Of a DNA stretch of 64,000 nucleotides, positions 61,053 through 64,000 are shown one piece after another. Origin of the DNA: an uncultured Paracoccaceae bacterium (GTDB lineage Bacteria; Pseudomonadota; Alphaproteobacteria; Rhodobacterales; Rhodobacteraceae). Under the pieces are notes generated by a model. It made no database searches and was not told the origin of the DNA. It was given only the letters and a program-made list of their open reading frames with translations. The translations under genes were made by a program, and so were the position numbers. The number at the start of each line of letters is the position of its first letter. The stretch's first letter is position 1. The stretch covers positions 62,001 to 126,000 of the forward strand of contig CANNFA010000006.1 of assembly GCA_947503765.1 (NCBI GenBank), given 5' to 3'.

Positions 61053-62009
61053 TCAGTCGCCCAGCGGCTCCAGCGCGTTGCCGGATCGGTGGGTCAGCGC
61101 GGTATAGCGGATGCGCCGCAGGCTTTCGCGGGCGCGCGGCCCCAGCGTATAGCCGGTGGCCGCCGACAGCAGGTCGACCACCGCAAGATAGGCAAAGCGC
61201 ACCGAGGTCGGGGTCAGCGTGTCCTGCGTTTCCTGCACCGTGACGCAAAGCGGGTGGTGCACCGCATCCGCCAGCGGGCTGGCCAGCGCGGTGATCGCGA
61301 TGGTGGTCGCGCCGTAGCCGCGCGCGAGGTTCACCGCCTCGATCAGCTCGGCCGTGCGGCCCGACGCCGATACGGCAAGCACCACGTCCTCGGGCCCCAG
61401 CGTCGCGGCGGTCATGCGCATGAAATACGCCTCGGGGCAGCAGGCCACGTTCACCCCGTAGCGGAACAGCCGGTACTGCGCCTCTTCGGCGAGGATCGAC
61501 GCGCTGCCGCCAAGCCCGAAGGTGACCACCTGCCGCGCGCCTGCAACCGCTTCGGCGGCGGCCTGCACGGCGGCGGGGGAAAGCTGGCGCTCGACCTCGC
61601 GGATCGCGCCGCGCGCATCGGCGAGGATCGGCGACCAGTAGGCGGGCGCATGGGCGTCCGGCGGCGCGGCCGGCGCGTCGGCGTTCAGGTACAGCTCTCC
61701 GACCACCAGGCTTTGGGCGAGGCGCAGCTTGAAATCGCGCACGCCCAGACAGCCGATGGCGCGGCAGAACCGCGTGACGCTGGGCTCGCTGACGCCCGCG
61801 CGCAGGGCGAGGCAGGCGATGCTTTCCTCGACGGCGCGGCGCACATCCGCGAGCACGGCCGCGCCGACCTTGCGTTCGGCGGGCGACAGCGTGTCGAGCC
61901 GGTCCTTGATCCGGCCCAGAACGTCCGGCACCTGGCCCGGACGCGCGGGCGCAGTGTCTGGCGGCACGTCCGGCGCCGAGAGGCCGGGATCCGGTGGAGT
62001 GGCTTCCAT
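61053..62009 (-). CDS. RpiR/MurR-family transcriptional regulator
   Basis: 318-aa regulator. The N-terminal HTH_6 domain (LSPAERKVGAAVLADVRRAVEESIACLALRAGVSEPSVTRFCRAIG) is followed by a SIS sugar-phosphate-binding domain (QVVTFGLGGSASILAEEAQYRLFRYGVNV ... VLAVSASGRTAELIEAVNLARGYGATTIAITA). Such proteins respond to phosphosugars. The ATG at 62009 has AGGAGAG upstream; the ORF track starts 8 codons earlier. Operator C lies 141 nt upstream and two further copies lie at 48 kb, making it the likely controller of this catabolic region. The Pro/Ala-rich N-terminal extension (about 35 residues) is unusual. Confidence 0.94.
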   Translation of the reverse strand: MEATPPDPGLSAPDVPPDTAPARPGQVPDVLGRIKDRLDTLSPAERKVGAAVLADVRRAVEESIACLALRAGVSEPSVTRFCRAIGCLGVRDFKLRLAQSLVVGELYLNADAPAAPPDAHAPAYWSPILADARGAIREVERQLSPAAVQAAAEAVAGARQVVTFGLGGSASILAEEAQYRLFRYGVNVACCPEAYFMRMTAATLGPEDVVLAVSASGRTAELIEAVNLARGYGATTIAITALASPLADAVHHPLCVTVQETQDTLTPTSVRFAYLAVVDLLSAATGYTLGPRARESLRRIRYTALTHRSGNALEPLGD

Positions 62010-62063
62010 GCGGCTCTCCTGATTGTGCTGCAATGGTCGCCAAGCTGCGGGGTTTGGTCAAGT

Positions 62064-62075
62064 ATCTTGCAAGAT
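62064..62075. promoter_or_regulatory. Perfect 12-bp palindrome in the AT-rich intergenic region
   Basis: ATCTTGCAAGAT lies 55 nt upstream of the RpiR start, in a conspicuously AT-rich segment (62060-62130). It may be a second regulator site for the rpiR promoter. Nothing further can be said. Confidence 0.35.
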
Positions 62076-62139
62076 CACATAACGAACAAATCCGCAAAAT
62101 ACTGAAAATATGTGAAAAAATTTTGCGTGCCCGAATCTC

Positions 62140-62164
62140 TTGACAGGTTTGTAACTGAATTACA
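62140..62164 (+). promoter_or_regulatory. Promoter -35 box with operator C, TGTAA-N5-TTACA
   Basis: TTGACA (62140-62145), 4 nt, then TGTAACTGAATTACA (62150-62164). The geometry is identical to operator B at 48 kb. It precedes the SDR gene at 62273 (about 100-nt leader) and is divergent from the RpiR gene. Confidence 0.65.
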
Positions 62165-62272
62165 GACTTGGCGGCGCGGTGATCAGCTTTCGCTGCGCCC
62201 ATCCGGGGCGCGGGGTGGCGGAGCGCCGCGCATGGCCGGCGGGGATGCAGGGCCGCGCAATGGGGGAGGCGC

Positions 62273-63049
62273 ATGAGCTATTGTTTCGATCTGTCCGGCA
62301 AGCGGGCCTTCGTGACCGGCGGCAGCCGCGGGCTGGGCCGCGAGATGACGCTGGCGCTGGCCAAGGCCGGGGCCGACATCGCCATGGTCGCCCGCAAGGC
62401 CGAGGCGCTGAACGAGACCGCCGCCGAGATCCGCGCGCTGGGCCGCACCTGCTGGACCTTCGAGGCGGATATGGGCGTGCCGGCCGAGGCCGAGGCGCTG
62501 TGCCACCGCGCGCTGGACGAGGCGGGGCCGTTTGGCATCGTCATCAACAATGTCGGCGGCCGCCGGGTCAGCGTGCGGACAGAGGATCTGGATCTTGCCA
62601 CCTGGCAGGAGCTGATCGACCTGAACCTGACCACCACATTCGTCTGCTCGCGCGTTCTGGGCGCGGCGATGATCGCGGCGGGGCAGGGCGGGCGGATCCT
62701 CAACGTCGCCTCGATCAACGCGCTGATCGCCGGGCGCGGCATCGGCGGGCGGCATTACGAGGCGGCGAAAGCGGCCGTGATCCAGTTCACCCGCGCGCTG
62801 GCGGTGGACTGGGCCGAGCACGGCATCACGGCGAACGCGATCTGTCCAGGCATCTTCGCCACGGCGCCGAACCTGAAGTGGAAGGAAACCCACCCCGAGA
62901 TCATCGACCGTATCGTTGCGGATATCCCCATGGGAACAATGGGCGATCCGCGCGACATCGGCGCGCTGGCTGTCTATCTCGCGTCGGATCAGGCGCGTTT
63001 CATGACCGGCGCGAGCCTTGTCATCGACGGGGGCCAGACCTGTCTTTGA
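62273..63049 (+). CDS. Short-chain dehydrogenase/reductase
   Basis: 258-aa SDR with AFVTGGSRGLGREMTLALA as cofactor loop, VINNVGGRR (NNVG in place of NNAG) and active-site Tyr/Lys in HYEAAKAAVIQF. VASINAL carries the catalytic Ser; SLVIDGGQTCL ends the protein. The gluconate/sorbose dehydrogenase-like set often has NNVG-type variation, but the substrate is open. It is the first gene behind operator C, 30 nt before a peptide-type ABC receptor gene. Confidence 0.92.
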   Translation: MSYCFDLSGKRAFVTGGSRGLGREMTLALAKAGADIAMVARKAEALNETAAEIRALGRTCWTFEADMGVPAEAEALCHRALDEAGPFGIVINNVGGRRVSVRTEDLDLATWQELIDLNLTTTFVCSRVLGAAMIAAGQGGRILNVASINALIAGRGIGGRHYEAAKAAVIQFTRALAVDWAEHGITANAICPGIFATAPNLKWKETHPEIIDRIVADIPMGTMGDPRDIGALAVYLASDQARFMTGASLVIDGGQTCL

Positions 63050-63079
63050 CCACCATTCATCAACAGGGAGACTGAATAG

Positions 63080-64000
63080 ATGAAACTGGGTAAACTGCTG
63101 GGCGGAATTGCGCTTGCCGCGCTGATGGCCGCACCGGTATCGGCGCAGACCCTGCGCTATGCCACGATCGGCGAGCCGCCGAGCCTGGACTCGCAGATGG
63201 GCACGGCCACGCTGGCCTCGACCATCTCGCAGCACATGTTCGAAACGCTATACGCCTTCGACGCGGCCTTTGCACCGCAGCCCTATCTCGTGACCGGAGA
63301 GACGATTTCGGACGATGGCAAGACCATCGTGATGACTGTCCGCGAGGGGGTGAAGTTCCATAACGGCGACACGCTGGATGCCGCGGACGTGGCCGCCTCG
63401 CTGTCGCGCTGGGCCGAGCATGGCGCGCGCGGCAAGCTGCTGGAGCTGACCAGCGCCGAGGCGACCGGCGACATGGAAGTGACGCTGACCCTGGCAGAGC
63501 GCAACGGCGCGTGGAAAAGCATCCTGGCCTATGTGAATGGCGGGCCGGTCATCTACCCGGCCGAGATCGTCAGCGCCGCCGCAGGAGAGCCGATCGCGGC
63601 CGAGAACTATGTCGGCACCGGCCCCTACGAATTCGGCGAGGTGCGCCCGAACCGCTATGTCGAACTGACCCGGTTCGAGGGCTACACCCCGAACCCGGCC
63701 GAAAGCGACGGCGAGGCGGGCACCCGCGTGGCCAATTTCGAGACGCTGCGCTTCATCCCCGTGCCCGATGTCGGCACCCGCGTCTCGGGCGTGCAGGCCG
63801 GCGATTACGATTATGCCGAATATATCTCGGGCGACCTTTATGGTCTGGTCAAGGACGACCCGGCGATCCAGGTCAAGATCAGCACCGCGCCGATCTTCGG
63901 TCTGATGTTCATGAACTCCGATTCCGGGCCGCTGGCGACCAATACCAAGCTGCGCCAGGCGATCATGGCCGCGCTGAACATGGAACAGGCGCTTCAGGTC
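63080..64000 (+). CDS. Peptide/nickel-type ABC transporter substrate-binding protein, 3' end missing
   Basis: Open reading frame running off the right edge (307 codons visible; about 500-530 expected). It is absent from the ORF track because it lacks a stop here. A Sec signal (MKLGKLLGGIALAALMAAPVSAQ) precedes LRYATIGEPPSLDSQMGTATLASTISQHMFETLYAFD, the SBP_bac_5 start, and KTIVMTVREGVKFHNGDTLDAADVAASLSRW, the family hallmark. GGGAG precedes the ATG. It probably begins a dpp/opp-like importer (peptides, opines or oligosaccharides) co-regulated through operator C. Confidence 0.92.
   Translation, partial: MKLGKLLGGIALAALMAAPVSAQTLRYATIGEPPSLDSQMGTATLASTISQHMFETLYAFDAAFAPQPYLVTGETISDDGKTIVMTVREGVKFHNGDTLDAADVAASLSRWAEHGARGKLLELTSAEATGDMEVTLTLAERNGAWKSILAYVNGGPVIYPAEIVSAAAGEPIAAENYVGTGPYEFGEVRPNRYVELTRFEGYTPNPAESDGEAGTRVANFETLRFIPVPDVGTRVSGVQAGDYDYAEYISGDLYGLVKDDPAIQVKISTAPIFGLMFMNSDSGPLATNTKLRQAIMAALNMEQALQV

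Noticed and set aside
60214-62274. 686-aa minus-strand ORF overlapping the RpiR gene
   Set aside because: Out of frame with the RpiR reading frame, which carries HTH_6 and SIS motifs and a good ribosome site.

Overview
This window is GC-rich, densely packed bacterial chromosome. It most likely comes from an alphaproteobacterium of the Rhodobacterales (Roseobacter/Rhodobacter/Paracoccus-like). The lineage call is inferred from a ccoNOQP cbb3 oxidase operon followed by a DUF2189 gene, the order trkA-trkH-hfq-hflX, an MmcB-type protein beside a DUF6324-type small protein, and a tRNA-His with A73 and no encoded G-1. No rRNA, CRISPR array, phage, plasmid replication gene or intact insertion sequence was seen.

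Layout. 0-7.5 kb: the start of a metallophosphoesterase, a diacylglycerol-kinase-like lipid kinase, the cbb3 oxidase operon with two extra downstream genes, an AhpD-like protein, and the nitrosative-stress repair gene ric behind a strong palindrome. 7.5-12.3 kb: a 91-bp tandem repeat, a three-gene operon (secreted protein, cupredoxin, ECF sigma factor) with a candidate ECF promoter, dtd, a PfkB sugar kinase and an ion-transporter-like protein. 12.3-21.3 kb: a membrane-stress neighbourhood with a zinc-ribbon membrane protein, an SPFH-GYF protein, a DUF2927 lipoprotein, TelA, XpaC, a two-helix peptide, TerC and an 18-repeat MORN protein. 21.4-23.3 kb: nadE, then a 211-bp inverted-repeat element. 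23.4-31.8 kb: a LysR regulator divergent from an ABC transporter followed by a flavoprotein, CoA transferase, enoyl-CoA hydratase, ferredoxin and DapA-family lyase. 31.9-35.5 kb: a sucrose- or mannosylfructose-type glycosyltransferase, its HAD phosphatase and a GH32-like protein, possibly for a fructoside osmolyte. 35.7-40.3 kb: trkA, trkH, hfq, hflX. 40.3-43.9 kb: a solitary HNH endonuclease in less GC-rich DNA, HdeD, small membrane proteins, MmcB and tRNA-His.

44-64 kb is a large accessory catabolic region. It carries a DSD1-type PLP enzyme, three SDRs, RidA, an FMO-type monooxygenase, two complete ABC importers (NMT1/THI5-type and sugar-type), the start of a third (peptide type), a Gfo/Idh/MocA oxidoreductase, an amidase, a metal-dependent amidohydrolase, an unrecognised CxxC protein, a SelA-like PLP enzyme and an RpiR/MurR-family regulator. 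Three intergenic copies of TGTAA-N5-TTACA, two of them placed identically just behind a TTGACA box, lie upstream of the monooxygenase, the NMT1-type ABC operon and the SDR/peptide-ABC operon beside the RpiR gene. This suggests one sugar-phosphate-type regulator controls at least three transcripts in the region. The substrates of this region and of the 24-32 kb cluster cannot be deduced from sequence alone. They are the best candidates here for undescribed pathways.
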